From: Grifola frondosa
Taxonomy: Eukaryota > Basidiomycota > Agaricomycetes > Polyporales > Grifolaceae
DNA length: 64,000 bases
Direction: 5' to 3'
NCBI GenBank assembly: GCA_001683735.1
Contig: LUGG01000013.1
Span: 124,001 to 188,000, forward strand
The notes under the pieces are model-generated. The model made no database searches, had not been told where the DNA came from, and saw only the letters and a list, made by a program, of their open reading frames with translations. This document shows, one piece after another, positions 1-12,454 of the stretch. Each line of letters opens with the position of its first letter. The first letter of the stretch is position 1. Both the position numbers and the translations under genes were made by a program.

Positions 1-836
1 TCGTGCGCTGAAGCACGAGCCAAAAGTGGGTCGTACGTATTGCGAGTATCAGACACACCACTATCGAACCCTGATCATTGTCCACGGACTCGACAGCGCT
101 GGCGAAAAACATCTAGAAGGGGTCCGCAAACACAAAAAGCGCGTTAGCGTCCCTCGTATATGTTCACAGCAAGCTGAGGCTGTAATGAGTATGCACGAGA
201 TGAGACGGTGGTCAGCTGCTGTATGCACGAAGAGGGCACTGCACTTGCAGATTGAGAAGACAAATGAGCGCATGGGCGATTTTCCGCAGGTGCCAGAGGC
301 GTGATGAGTGTAGTTGTTTGTGAGTGGAGATGCAAGTTGGGGACCGAACGGTGCTCTCGCGCCACCATTCATGAGTTGGTGGTCGCATGTGGCGCGGTGT
401 ATATCTGCTTCTGCTAGCGTACAGCTTGTTTGCTTTTATATCGTGGCCATTTGACGTTTGATGATTTTGTACGTGACTGCGAGGATACCAAGTGTTTGCG
501 GAGGGCCGGATGGTGACCTGGGTGAGCAACCGTCAGGAGTTCGTGTACATCTCACCTCATTCGCATTTGTGCCGCTTGCACGAGTGCGATGGGATAATTT
601 GGCAATAGTCAAGAGCGGCGGATTCGGTGTGCACGTTGTTGACCACTTTGTCAAGATGTATAACTCTGAAACGATCGATAGATATTTGTAGACTAAAGTG
701 ATCGGTTTTGAAGGAGGTATCAGACCAAGTAAGCATTCGCGGATCAATAAAGTTCGAACTTCGATCGAACTCATCCATCTGAAGTCAACGAGCCCTGGGT
801 CTGAGACTGCGATGTTTATTCAGTTCCTGCGATGTC

Positions 837-870
837 GTCTTCCCGCATGGCTCGTCTTCCCGCATGGCTC
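837..870. repeat. 17-bp direct tandem duplication
   Basis: The unit gtcttcccgcatggctc occurs twice in a row. The homologous place in the spacer near 10380 has a single unit, so this is a recent local slippage specific to spacer A. Confidence 0.85.
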
Positions 871-2453
871 GTCGATGCTGCACTAGAAATAGAGTGCGTT
901 TGTTCGTTGCAATCTTGAAATACGGTAGATACAGCACTTCATCACGACCTTCCACCGTACGGTCTCTTGTACAGAACTATGAATCCGGAATGTCACGATT
1001 GTTTACCTTGTGGGATCGTTCAACTTGTGCGGGTGAGGAAATGGCAGCGTCGTTCAATGGATGAGAGGACGATGAAAAAATTATTTCATATCTTGTGTGT
1101 AGATACGTTCGTTTGGGATCACCTGTAACATGTTCACTGAATTAACACAAGTAAAAAGATGAATACCAATATTCGCAACGCCAGACGCCCGCCCAACGAC
1201 CTGTCCTGACAGCCTGACAGAGCATACTACAACCACCGTGCGGGATATCACATGAAGCGTTAGCCGGAAGATAAGATGCTACGAATGTAACCCATACCGC
1301 AGTCAAACCCTGGTCGTCGTTCACGGTCTAGATTACTGGCGAGGACCACCATGAATGTATGCTCAGATTGGAAAACGGATCAGTATCCGGCATAGATATT
1401 GACCGCAAGCTTAGCACGTAGTGAGCACGCACAAGACGAGACAATCGTCAATATACAGCGGTTATGCTCACGCAGAGGGTGCCGCGCGCGATATGAGATC
1501 TGAGGGTCTAGCGCGAGCATGAGGATGCCTCGAACATGCTGAAGCCCGGCGACAGACATGAAACACAAGCTGTGCGATCGCAGTGGACGACTAGTGCCAG
1601 ACATCTGACGTGAGGTTGCGTCATGGCATAAGCAATCGCTATAATGGTAGTGATCGTATTGTATGGGTACATACCCGTCGTTAGCAATATGCGCAAGATG
1701 TTGCTCCTTCACACGATGAACGTGGTGATAACGCTGACCAGCGCGGGTTCCGAGCTTCTCTAGCGAGATTTGCCAGTGCGCATTCAATACCGCCCGGACA
1801 CCGAATGACTGCGTACCCGTAGGTACGAAACTCGTATTCCAGCGGTAGCATACATCAGGCGAAAATGCTTTCGGTTTTGCAGATGTAGTCAACAAGAGGC
1901 ATTGATGAAGAGATTTGGAGCGCCGCAGAGAATGAGCCGGCCAAAGACGTGCAAACCGCGCATACTTACAGTACGGCCGGTAGTAGCATAAAGGATCGAA
2001 AAGCGAGGCTTTAAGCATGGGACTAGTCACTTCGACAGTAAGATAGGGATAACCAAAAGCATGCGAGAAAATTCAACCCGTGGAGGACGTCGAGAACGAA
2101 GTCTGCGCGTGTTGCCACGTGGAGCGTACTACACGATCATCAAAAATCTCGATGGCCATGGCCGCAGTATGTACTGGTGCGATGCGGAGGTAGAACAGTC
2201 CCATTTAACGAGTCAACAACTCGCCGTGGCTGATGCACAGTCTGTGCCTGAGGTTGTTCCGGCGTATGCATTCATCCATGGTCGGGTTGTCCATCTACAA
2301 CTGCAGTCGCGCACCTACCCCGGCCATCTTGTCGTATCGACTACGAACACCCGAGGATATTGCGGTCGGCCACTTGTTGTTCATCTTGCTAATATGCAGG
2401 ACGTTTCGTATGATACGGCGTTCTTGTGTATGTACCGGGTACCTTCATGCACC

Positions 2454-2504
2454 CGCCGTTGAAATTCACTCGCCGTTGAAATTCACTCGCCGTTGAAATT
2501 CACT
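2454..2504. repeat. 17-bp triplicate (cgccgttgaaattcact x3)
   Basis: Three head-to-tail identical 17-base units lie about 400 bases upstream of DUF6533 copy 1. The matching promoter-distal stretches of the other spacers (around 7270 and 12160) have one diverged unit, so the expansion is local. Confidence 0.9.
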
Positions 2505-2835
2505 CACCTCAATTCCTCACATATACGGTGAACTTTTGATTGTTTCCTCACATGCTTGGGGACTCAACCATATCGATCTGCTAACGCCTTGCGTGAACAT
2601 CGTCATCAGTGTTTGAATGTAGGGCCGCGGCTACTGAGACGAGCGTTGCTCCGAGCTATCCGGCTTGATTTGTTGTCTGAGGTCTCGATACATTGGTATG
2701 TCTTGTTCCAGCATTTTGTTCTTGTAGTCGAATACTTAGTGCGGAGATATCATAGGACAGATACGATCAATCAGATCATTATTTTACGCACAGCGAGGCT
2801 CAGTGCAGTGATGTGATGTCGTCCTCGAGGGTGGA

Positions 2836-2840
2836 TATAA
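2836..2840 (+). promoter_or_regulatory. TATA box of DUF6533 copy 1
   Basis: The TATAA sits in the context gtggatataagag, 60 bases before the ATG. The same string is kept at the same distance before copies 3 and 4, which supports function. Confidence 0.6.
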
Positions 2841-2900
2841 GAGTTGGGTCTCTGTCTCTCCCCAAGCATTCAGTCCCAAGTCTTTCATATACCTCATATC

Positions 2901-4576
2901 ATGTCATCTATCAGCATCGAAGAGGATCAGCAACTGTGCGTGATTCCCACCGGAACATTTCCTCATCTAATATATCCTATCGCAAAGCTTCATCCAAACA
3001 TGTTGCGCTGTATCGGCAAACAGTCAGTGGTTCACTTACGATCTCCAGTCATTATCCATTCATGTTCGCCACAGCTCTCCTGGTCTATGAGTACCTCATC
3101 ACGTTTGATCGTGAATATCAGCTCGTCTGGAAGCATCCATTTTCGGTGGCTACCTTAGTTTTCCTGCTAGCAAGATATCCCATTCTTCTAGAGAATATTC
3201 CCATCATCCCAACAATATATCCGCTATCAACAAGGGTACATTTCTCGTCTTATTTCTGGAGACTGTCTCAGCCCACTCAAATTTCCAGAGCTGTCCTGCG
3301 TTCGTTTGGTTGTCGCTAGCTTCTGATTTGCTCTTCCTTTTGCTTGTGGCCGGTGAGTCCCCATTGGTCGTATGATATTCTCACTTCTGACTGGTCATCT
3401 GTATTACGTGAAGCATTCTCAAGTCTCCGAGTGTATGCGTTGTCTGGTCGTCGATGGAGCATTTCTTCATTGGTATTAATCCTGTCACTGGTCCCAGTCG
3501 GCATTAACCTGGTGAGCCCTGTCCTCTGCATTCAGCTTAGCACGTAATTAAAATGCGACACATGCTTCTAGTTTACGAATGTGAGGCAAGTAGCGATTGT
3601 AGCTCCCCTCCGATCAATTGTACAACAGCATCCTTGGTATCACTGGAGCTCACGAATATGTCAGTGAAATTCCTCTGTGCTACTGTATCTTGTCGACTGA
3701 ATTCATATAGATGTATGCATTGCTATTGGCCTCGTACTGCTCAAGCGCTCATCTCATGCAATACTTCCAGTGACGTATGTAGCGCGTGCGACAACAATCA
3801 CTGTGGATGTACTTGTGCTTGCAGTAACTGTACACCAGACATATTGGAGGAATCGAGGTGCCGCAGAGGCTAACCTCCGAACTCCATTGCACACTTTGAT
3901 CTTGAGGAATGGTCAGTATCGATTCCTTCCTCGATATATGCGCAGACCTGATGACACTCCATCAGGTACGATATACTTCTTGTGAGTTAGGAATAGCCAA
4001 GACAGGCCTGATGTTATTTTAATAACCATGTGCCTCATAGAGCCTTATTGATCTTGAACATTGCAGATATCATATTGATATATTTGGGAGAAACGTTTGT
4101 AAGTAGATTCGTCTTGCATCCTTGCCGATATTCACTCACGGGGACCACGCACTATGATCAGGAAGATACCCCGTATATCGACCAGTTCATCGATCCGTAA
4201 GTAACTGCGATTAATCACTCTTCATTTTGGCCTCTTTTGATATGGGTTATCGCACAGAATAACGGCGATTATCATTTCACGGTTCATGCTCAATCTCCGC
4301 GAAATAAATGCGCCCGTCAACAGCAGCGAAGACCCAAGTCAATCATCGTCGGCTCGCTCGATCCGCTTAACAACCTTCATTGAACCTTTCGGCGCACCTC
4401 TGGACCACGAATTCTCGTTCTCTTCCATAGACCCTCCTAATGACTCGGACGATGAAGAAGCTGACCAAGCAACCGGGGGTGAGAACATGCTGCGCGGCGG
4501 CGAGGAAGTGGTGACGGGCCTGGCCAGTATTCCTGAGTTGTCTGAATTCAGCTCAGTGGTAGAGAATAACGTATAA
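2901..4576 (+). CDS. DUF6533 multi-pass membrane protein, array copy 1
   Basis: This encodes an integral membrane protein of the fungal DUF6533 family (roughly 340 residues); its function is unknown. It starts MSS-ISTEEDQQL, splices after 2935, then gives the family core ALLVYEYLITFD-type motif followed by EYQLVWKHPFS and LARYP. Later exons give the LRVYALSGRRW motif, further hydrophobic helices (VTYVARATTITVDVLVL) and the LRTPLHTLILRNGTIYF segment. A hydrophilic acidic tail follows the last helix. In the exon beginning at 3572 the frame breaks: copies 2-4 read APPPIN, and one extra C in the CCCC run at about 3604 restores that here. The last codons run into spacer sequence, so its C-terminus (FSSVVENNV) differs from copies 3 and 4. 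Confidence 0.75.
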
Positions 4577-7560
4577 GATCACACTGAACCCGAATTTTGT
4601 AGGTAGATAGGTCGATATTGAATCATGTAGTACGACCTGTTCCATCACCCCGAGAAAAGAACACGCGTCAATGTTGGCGATGCTGTTATACCAGACGCCA
4701 ACGAAACTCTCTGCCACCCCCAAGAGAGCGACAGCAGGTAGAGTACACTGGGGTGAGATCGTGCACTGAAGCGGTATTGCAAACATGAGATACACAGCGG
4801 CCGAACCCTGGTCATCGTTCACGGATTCGACAGCGCTCTCAAGCAACATATAAATTGGGTCCGCAAACACGAAAAGTGCGTTAGCGTCCCTTGTAGATGT
4901 TGACAGCAAGCTGAGGCTGTAATGAGTATGTACGAGATGAGATGGTGGTCAGCTGCTGTATGCGCAAAGATGGCACTGCACTGGCAGATTGAGAACACGA
5001 ATGGGTGGATAGGCGATTTCCCGCAGGTGCTAGAGACGGACGTGTTGGACACAATTATTCATAGTGCTTGTGAGTTGAAACGCAAGTTGGCAATCGGACG
5101 GCGCTGTAGGGCTACTGTCTATGAGTTGGTGGTCGCGCGTGGCGCGTTGTATATCTGCTGATGCTAGCGTGCAGCAGCCAGCTTGTTTGCTTTCTATATC
5201 ACAGCCGTTGGAAGTCTAACGGTCTGTACGTGACCGCGAGGAGATCACAGTATATGCGGGGGGTCGGATGGTGACCTAGGTGAGCAAGCCGTCGCGCACG
5301 AGGGAGATCGCAATGATAATTCGGCAGTAACCAAGAGCGGCGGATGCGGTGTGCACATTGTTGACCACTTTGTCACGATGGCGTAGCTTTGAAATGATCG
5401 ATAGATATCTGTAGATCAAAGTGATCGGTTTCGAATGCAAAGATTCAAATGAGGTGTCAGAGTACGAACGTTCCGGTGTATCTGAATTCAACGACTCTTG
5501 GATCCCACACTGCTATATTTGTTTAGTTCGTGCGATGTCGCCTTTCCCGCAAGGCCCGTCGATGCTGCGCTGGAACCGGAGTGCGTTTGTTCGTTGCAAC
5601 CCTGCAATACTAGTACTGTAGCTGCAGCACTTCATATTAACCTTCCACCGTATGGTCTCTTGTATATATATGCAAATCCAGAGTGTCACGGTTATTGGCC
5701 ATTTGCGATCGTTCAACTTGTGCGGGTGAGGAAGTGGCTGCGTCACTCGATGCATGAGAGAACGATACACAAATGGTCTTTGATTCATATCTCCTATATA
5801 GATACGTCGGTTTGGAGTCACCTGTGATACGTTCACTGAATTCAGACGAGCAAAAAGACGACGAATACCAATATTCACAACGCCAGACGCCCGTTTAGCG
5901 ACCCGACTGAACAGCCGGACAGAGCGTACTACCACAACCATCGTGCGTGATATCATACACGAGAGTTAGCGGGAAGATAACATGCTACGAATGTACGACA
6001 CACCGCAGTCAAACCTAGTCGTCGTTCACGGTCTAGAGCACCAGCGAGGGACACTATGAGTGGATGCTCAGATAAGGAAAATGGATCAGTATCCGGCATA
6101 GATATTGACTACAAGCTTAGCATGCAGTGAACGCGCACAAGATGAGACAGTCATCAATATACAGTGGTTGTGCGCGCATAGGAGGTCCCGCGCGTATGAG
6201 ATCTGAGAATCAGGCGCGAGCACGATGGCGTCTCGAACACGCTGGGGAGCGGCGACAGAAATGAACGGCAAGCAATGTGCTCGCAGTGGAGGACTAGTGC
6301 CAGACATCTGACGTGACGTTGTGTCATGGCGTAAGAAATCACTATATTGGTAGCGATGGTATTGTATGGGTACGTACCTGTTGTTGGCAATATGCGCAAG
6401 ATGTTGTTTCTTCACACGATGAAAGTGATGATAGCACTGACCAGCGGGGGCTCGGAGCAGCTTCAGGACGAGGTTTGCCGGTGCGCATTTAATACCAGCT
6501 GGACCCCGAATGACTGGGTACCCGTAGGTATGAAACTCATATTCCAGCGGTACTAGCACATATCGAGCGAAAATGCTTCGGTTTTGCACATAAGAGGCGT
6601 TGAAGAGTAGATTTGGAGTGCAGTAGAGTATGAGCCAGACAGAGACATGCAAACCGCGCATGCTTACGGTACGGCCGGCACCAGCATAAAGGATTAATAG
6701 GTCAGGCTTTAAGCACGGGAGTGGGCACTTCAACAGCAAGAGAGCGGCGATAGCGAAGAGCACGACAGTGCGGATCTGCGGCTGAATCCTGACGACAATA
6801 AAAGATGAAGCACGCCGCCGGCCGGTGCTCTTTCAAAGCTGCCCCAATATAAGTATGGTAAGCTTGAAGGGCAGGCAAAATTCGACCCGTGGAGGACGTC
6901 GAGAACGCGAGCGAGCTAGGGAAGAGCTGCTACACTCTGCAAGACAGCCGGCGCGTGTTGCCACGTGGAGCGTGCATGATCATCAAAATCTCGATGGCCA
7001 TGGCCGCCCAGCACTATTAATAGTACTGATGCGATGTGGAACAGTCCCAAATTTAGCTGATGGCCACAGGCTGTACCCCAGGTCGTTCCAGCGTATGCGT
7101 CCATCCATGGTCGGGCTGTCCATCCACAACCGCAGTCATGCACATATCCAGGCCATCTGGTCATATCGACTACGAATAGCGGAGGATATTGTGGTTGGCC
7201 AGATTATTGTTCATCTTGCTGATGTCCAGGATGGTTCGTATGACACGGTACTCTCGTGTATTTACCGGGTCTTTATGAGTCCGGTGAAATCACGAACACA
7301 GCGACTTTTGATCGTTTCCTCACATCCTTTGGGATCCGATGATATGCTGGCGTCTTTAGTGAACACTGTCCCCAGTATTTGGATTTGGAACCGCGTCTAC
7401 TGAGGTGAGCATTGCTCCAAGTTATCCTACTTGATTCGTTGTCTCCGTACATCAGTCCGTCCTGTTCCAGTTCAATCAAATGGTGCGGGAATATCATAAC
7501 ACATGTACGATCAATCAGATCATGATTTTTACGCACAGCAAGGATATCTCAGCGCGATGA
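4577..7560. repeat. Array spacer B
   Basis: This is a gene-free spacer homologous to spacers A and C but clearly more diverged from either (roughly 80-85%) than A and C are from each other. It begins right at the altered 3' end of copy 1 with gagaataacgtataagatc, which recurs after copy 2 at about 9304. The minus strand at 6086-6763 is open for 225 codons with hydrophobic stretches, but the frame is broken in the homologous parts of spacers A and C. I recognise no gene in it. Confidence 0.75.
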
Positions 7561-7577
7561 TGCTGTCTTAGAGGACG

Positions 7578-7587
7578 GTAATAAGAG
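7578..7587 (+). promoter_or_regulatory. Degenerate TATA element of DUF6533 copy 2
   Basis: Where copies 1, 3 and 4 have ggatataagag, this promoter reads ggtaataagag, so the TATAA core is lost. The spacing to the ATG (about 55 bases) is otherwise conserved. Reduced expression is an inference. Confidence 0.5.
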
Positions 7588-7637
7588 CAGGATCCTTTAA
7601 AGCATCGAGTCCCAAGTCTTTCGGACTACCTCATATC

Positions 7638-9311
7638 ATGTCATCCGCTACCAATCAAAAGCCGGAGGATCAGCAGCTGTGAGTGATGCGGCACCACCAT
7701 CGTTCCTCATCTAATATATCCTACACAGCTTCAGCAGCATATTGTTGTGGTGTATCGACAGCCGGTCAGTTGTTCACTTTACAATCTCGAGTCATTTTCT
7801 CATTCCCATTCATCGCAGCTCTCCTGGTCTATGAGTATCTTATCACGTTTGATCATGAATATCAATTCGTCTGGAATCGTCCATTTTCGGCAGCGACTTT
7901 AGTATTTTTGCTGGCACGATATCCTACCCTCCTAGTGCATATTCTCGGCCTTCCAACAATATATCCGCTATCAACAACGGTATAGTTCTCGTCCTATTGC
8001 TGGAGACTGTCTTAGCCCACTCAAATGCCCAGAGCTGTTGTGTGTTGGTTTGGTTGCCGCTAGTTTTGAATTTGTTCTTCGTTTTGCTTGTGACCGGTGA
8101 ATCCCCATCGGTCATATGATATTCTCACTTCTGACTGACCATTTGTATTCTGTAAAGCATTCTCAACTCTCCGAGTATATGCGTTGTCTGGTCGTCGATG
8201 GCAAATTACTTTATTGGTATGGATCCTATCATTGGTCCCCGTCGGCATTACATTGGTGAGCCCTGTCCTCCGCATTGAGCTTGGGGTATAATTAAGGTGA
8301 AATTCGTGCTTTTAGTTTCTGTATGTGCATCGAGTGCTGGTTGTAGCTCCACCTCCCATCAATTGCACCACTGTCAATGTGGTCTCACCGGAGCTCACAA
8401 ACACGTCAGTGACATTCGTCCGTGTCGCTGCATCTTGTCGACTGAATCAGTAGATCATATAGATGTATGCATTGCCATCGGCCCCATACTGTTCAAGTAT
8501 TCAACTCACATAATGTTCGCAGTGACGTATGTATCGCGTGCAACGACAATCACTGCGGACATCCTTGTTCTTGTGGTAACTATCCACCAGACATACTGGA
8601 GAAGTCGAGGTGTCACCGAGGCTAACCTCCGGACACCATTGCACACTTTGATCTTGAGGAATGGTCAGTATCGATTGCTTGCCTCGATATGTGCACTGAC
8701 CTGATACGTCTCCATCAGGTACAATATATTTCTTGTAGGTTACGAATAGTAAAGACAGGCGTGATGTTATTTTAATAACCATGCACCTCATAGAGCCTTA
8801 TTGATCTTGAACATTGCAGATATAATACTCGTATATTTGGGAGAAGCTTTTGTACGTAACTTTGTTGAGCATCCCTCTTGATACTCGCTCACGAGACCTA
8901 TGTACCGTCATCAGGAATCCTTCTCATATATCGCCGTCTTCATCAACCCGTAAGTAACCGCGATTGATCTCCTTTCATCTTGGTTTCTGTTGATATCTGT
9001 TATCGCACAGAATAACGGCGATTATCATTTCACGGTTCATGCTCAATCTCCGCGAAATAAATGCGCCCGTCAACGGCAGCGAAGATCCAAGTCAGTCATC
9101 GTCGGCTCGATCGATCCGCTTAACAACATTTATTGAACCTTTCGGTGCCCCTCTGGACCACGAGTTCTCGTTCTCTTCCATGGCTCCTAATCATTTGGAT
9201 GATGAAGAAGCGGACCAAGCGACGGGGGGCGAGAACGCGCTGCGCGGTGGCGAGGAAATGGCGTCAGGCCGGGCCAGCATTCCTGGGTTGTCTGAAGTCA
9301 GCAGAGAATAA
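7638..9311 (+). CDS. DUF6533 multi-pass membrane protein, array copy 2
   Basis: This is the second tandem copy, with the same exon structure as its neighbours. It starts MSSATNQKPEDQQL. The core reads LLVYEYLITFDHEYQFVW, then ATLVFLLARYP, then a helix-rich exon (LVWLPLVLNLFFVLLV), LRVYALSGRRWQI, and the exon with VLVVAPPPINCTTVNVV. That exon extends through TSVTFVRVAAS. Its donor is ttgtcgac at about 8436, and a relatively long intron (about 86 nt) ends at the cgcag just before tgacgtatg at about 8522. All exon phases agree, so this copy is open throughout. The C-terminus ends early, at the duplication junction (GLSEVSRE). Confidence 0.78.
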
Positions 9312-12300
9312 TGTATAAGATCACACTGAACCCGGATTTTGTAGATAGATAGGTCGATATTGAATCACGTAGTACGACCCCGAGAAAAGAACACGTATTA
9401 ATGTTAGCGATGTTGTTGTGCCAGACGCCAATGACACTCTCTGCCAATTCCCAGAGACCGATAGCAAGCAGAGTATACCACGTGAGATCGTGCGCTGAAG
9501 CACGAGCCAAAATAAGGTGTACGTATTGCAAGTATGAGATACACCGTGATCGGATCCTGGTGGTCATTCACGGACTCAAAAACGCTGGCAGAAAACATCT
9601 AGAAGGGGTCCGCAAACATAAATCAGCGAACATAAAAAGCGCGTACCTCGTAGATATTGTCAGCAAGCTTAGGGTGTAATGAATACATACGAGATGAGAC
9701 TGATCAACCGTTGCATACATGAAGAGGGCACTGCACTTGCAAATTTGGCACACGAAGGGGTCGATGGGGAATTATGCGCAGATACGGGAGGTGTGATGAA
9801 TGCGGTTATTTATAGTGCTTGTGAGTTAAGATCCGAGTTGGGAACCGTATTACAATCGTTTGCAGGTGACCAACAGAGTTGTCTGGCGTGCGACTTTTTG
9901 CTGATGGCCCTGTCGCGCCATCGTTCATGAGTTGGTGGTCGCATGTGGCGCGGTGTATATCTGCTTCTGCTAGCGTACAGCTTATTTAGTTTTATATCGT
10001 GTTCATTTGACGTTTGATGGTTTTTGTATGTGAACTGCAAGGATATCAAGTATTTGCGGAGGGCCGGATGGTGATTCAGCAAGCCGTCAGGAGTTCGTGT
10101 ACAACTCACCTCATTCACATTTGTGCCGCTTGCACGAGTGCGATGGGATAATTTAGCAATAGCCAAGAGCGGCGGATTCGGTGTCCACGTTTTGACCACT
10201 TTGTCAAGATGTATAACTCTGAAACGATCGATAGATATTTGTAGACCAAAGTGATCGGTTTTGAAGGAGGTACCAGATCAAGTTCGCATTCGCGGATCAA
10301 TTAAGTTCGAACTCGTCCATCTGAAGTCAACGAGTCCGGGGTCCGAGACTGCGATGTTTGTTCAGTTCCTGCGATGTCGTCTTCCCGCAAGGCTCGTCGA
10401 TGCTGCACTAGAAATAGAGTGCGTTTGTTCGTTGCAATCTTGGAATACGGTAGATACAGCACTTCATAACAACCTTCCACCGTACGGTCTCTTGCACAGA
10501 ACTATGCGAATCCGGAATGTCACGATTGTTTACCTGGTGGGATCGTTCAACTTGTGCGGGTGAGGAAATGGCAGCGTCGTTCAATGGATGAGAGGACGAT
10601 GAAAAATATTATTTCATATCTTGTGTGTAGATACGTTCGTTTGGGATCACCTGTAACATGTTCACTGAATTAACACAAGTAAAAAGATGAATACCAATAT
10701 TCGCAACGCCAGACGCCCGCCCAACGACCCGTCCTGACAGCCTGACAGAGCATACTACAACCACCGTGCGGGATATCACACGAAGCGTTAGCCGGAAGAT
10801 AAGATGCTACGAATGTAACCCATACCGCAGTCAAACCCTGGTCGTCGTTCACGGTCTAGATTACTGGCGAGGAGCACCATGAATGTATGCTCAGATTGGA
10901 AAACGGATCAGTATCCGGCATAGATATTGACCGCAAGCTTAGCACGTAGTGAGCACGCACAAGACGAGACAATCGTCAATATACAGCGGTTATGCTCACG
11001 CAGAGGGTGCCGCGCGCGATATGAGATCTGAGGGTCTAGCGCGAGCATGAGGATGCCTCGAACATGCTGAAGCCCGGCGACAGACATGAAACACAAGCTG
11101 TGCGATCGCAGTGGACGACTAGTGCCAGACATCTGACGTGAGGTTGCGTCATGGCATAAGCAATCGCTATAATGGTAGTGATCATATTGTATGGGTACAT
11201 ACCCGTCGTTAGCAATATGCGCAAGATGTTGCTCCTTCACACGATGAACGTGGTGATAACGCTGACCAGCGCGGGTTCCGAGCAGCTTCTCTAGCGAGAT
11301 TTGCCAGTGCGCATTCAATACCGCCCGGACACCGAATGACTGCGTACCCGTGGGTACTAAACTCGTATTCTAGCGGTAGCATACATCAGGCGAAAATGCT
11401 TTCGGTTTTGCAGATGTAGTCAACAAGAGACATTGATGAAGAGATTTGGAGCGCCGCAGAGAATGAGCCGGCCAAAGACGTGCAAACCGCGCATACTTAC
11501 AGTACGGCCGGTAGTAGCATAAAGGATCGAAAAGCGAGGCTTTAAGCATGGGACTAGTCACTTCGACAGTAAGATAGGGATAGCCAAAAGCATGACAGTG
11601 CGGATCTGAGAGACATGGTGGCTGAATACTGAGTCCTGACAATAAACCATGAAGTTGGCCCGCGACTGAGGTGCTCGTTCAATGCTGCCCCAACGAAAGG
11701 ATGATATTGCTTGAAGGACGAGAAAATTCAACCCGGGCAGGACGTCGAGAACGTAACTTGAATATTCGAGCGACGAGCGAGGCGTGTTGCCACGTGGAAC
11801 GCGCACGATCATCTAAAATCTCGATAGCCGCCCACTGGTGCCTATTTACAGCGTAAATAATTCCGTGAAATCGCTCGAATTTTTTTTTGCTTGCCCGACC
11901 AAACATAGCGGATTAACAACTCACTATGGCCGGCTGCACAGCTCATGCGCCTCAGGAAGTTGTTCTAGCGTATGCGTTCGTCATCGGGGTGTCCATCTAC
12001 AACTACAGTCGTGCACCTTCCCCGGCCATCCTTTTCATATCGAACAGCGGAAGATATTGTGGTTGATCAGATTGTTGTTCATCTTGCTGATGTCCAGCAT
12101 GGTTCGTATTATCTGGTATTCTCGTGTATGTTCCGGGTATCTTTATGCATCCGGTGAAATCCACTGGTCTCAATTCCTCATGCATGCGGCGAACTTGTGA
12201 TCGTTCATCTCATCCTTGCTCCTGAGGCGAGCATTGCAAGGTCCTACCTGATTCGTTGACACTGATACATCCTGTTCCAACGTTCCGTTTGTGTAATTAT

Positions 12301-12380
12301 ATCGTGCGGGAATATCATCAATCAGATCCTGGTTTTTACGCACAACAAGGATATCTCAGTACCATGATGTTGCCCTCGAG
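9312..12380. repeat. Array spacer C (near-identical in part to spacer A)
   Basis: This gene-free spacer lies between copies 2 and 3. From about 10440 to 11595 it matches 900-2058 almost base for base, for example an identical 60-codon minus-strand frame at 10670-10852 and 1142-1324. On either side the similarity falls to ordinary paralogous levels. Directly after the shared tract it carries about 120 bases that spacer A lacks. No recognisable gene is present. Confidence 0.85.
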
Positions 12381-12386
12381 GGTGGA

Positions 12387-12391
12387 TATAA
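12387..12391 (+). promoter_or_regulatory. TATA box of DUF6533 copy 3
   Basis: TATAA in the context ctcgagggtggatataagagg, 64 bases before the ATG; the surrounding 40 bases match the promoter of copy 1. Confidence 0.6.
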
Positions 12392-12454
12392 GAGGTGCGT
12401 CTCTCCATCTCTCCTAAAGCATCGAGTCCCAAGTCTTTCAAACTACCTCACATC

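Larger units (their letters stand above)
1..2830. repeat. Array spacer A (gene-free, upstream of DUF6533 copy 1)
   Basis: This is non-coding sequence homologous to the spacers at 4577-7560 and 9312-12380. The first ~370 bases are roughly 80% identical to 9487 onward, the next ~500 about 90%, and about 900-2058 is nearly identical to 10440-11595. No known protein family was recognised on either strand. Open frames are short, and those on the minus strand between 1380 and 2030 are repeated in the other spacers because the DNA itself is repeated. The last ~700 bases lead into the promoter of DUF6533 copy 1. Confidence 0.8.

Noticed and set aside
2454..2504. CRISPR-like array of short repeats
   Set aside because: The three 17-base units are directly adjacent with no spacers, and this is a eukaryote.
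1..12380. Transposable element in the array spacers
   Set aside because: No transposase, reverse transcriptase, terminal inverted repeats or LTRs were seen; the repetition is explained by tandem duplication of gene plus spacer.
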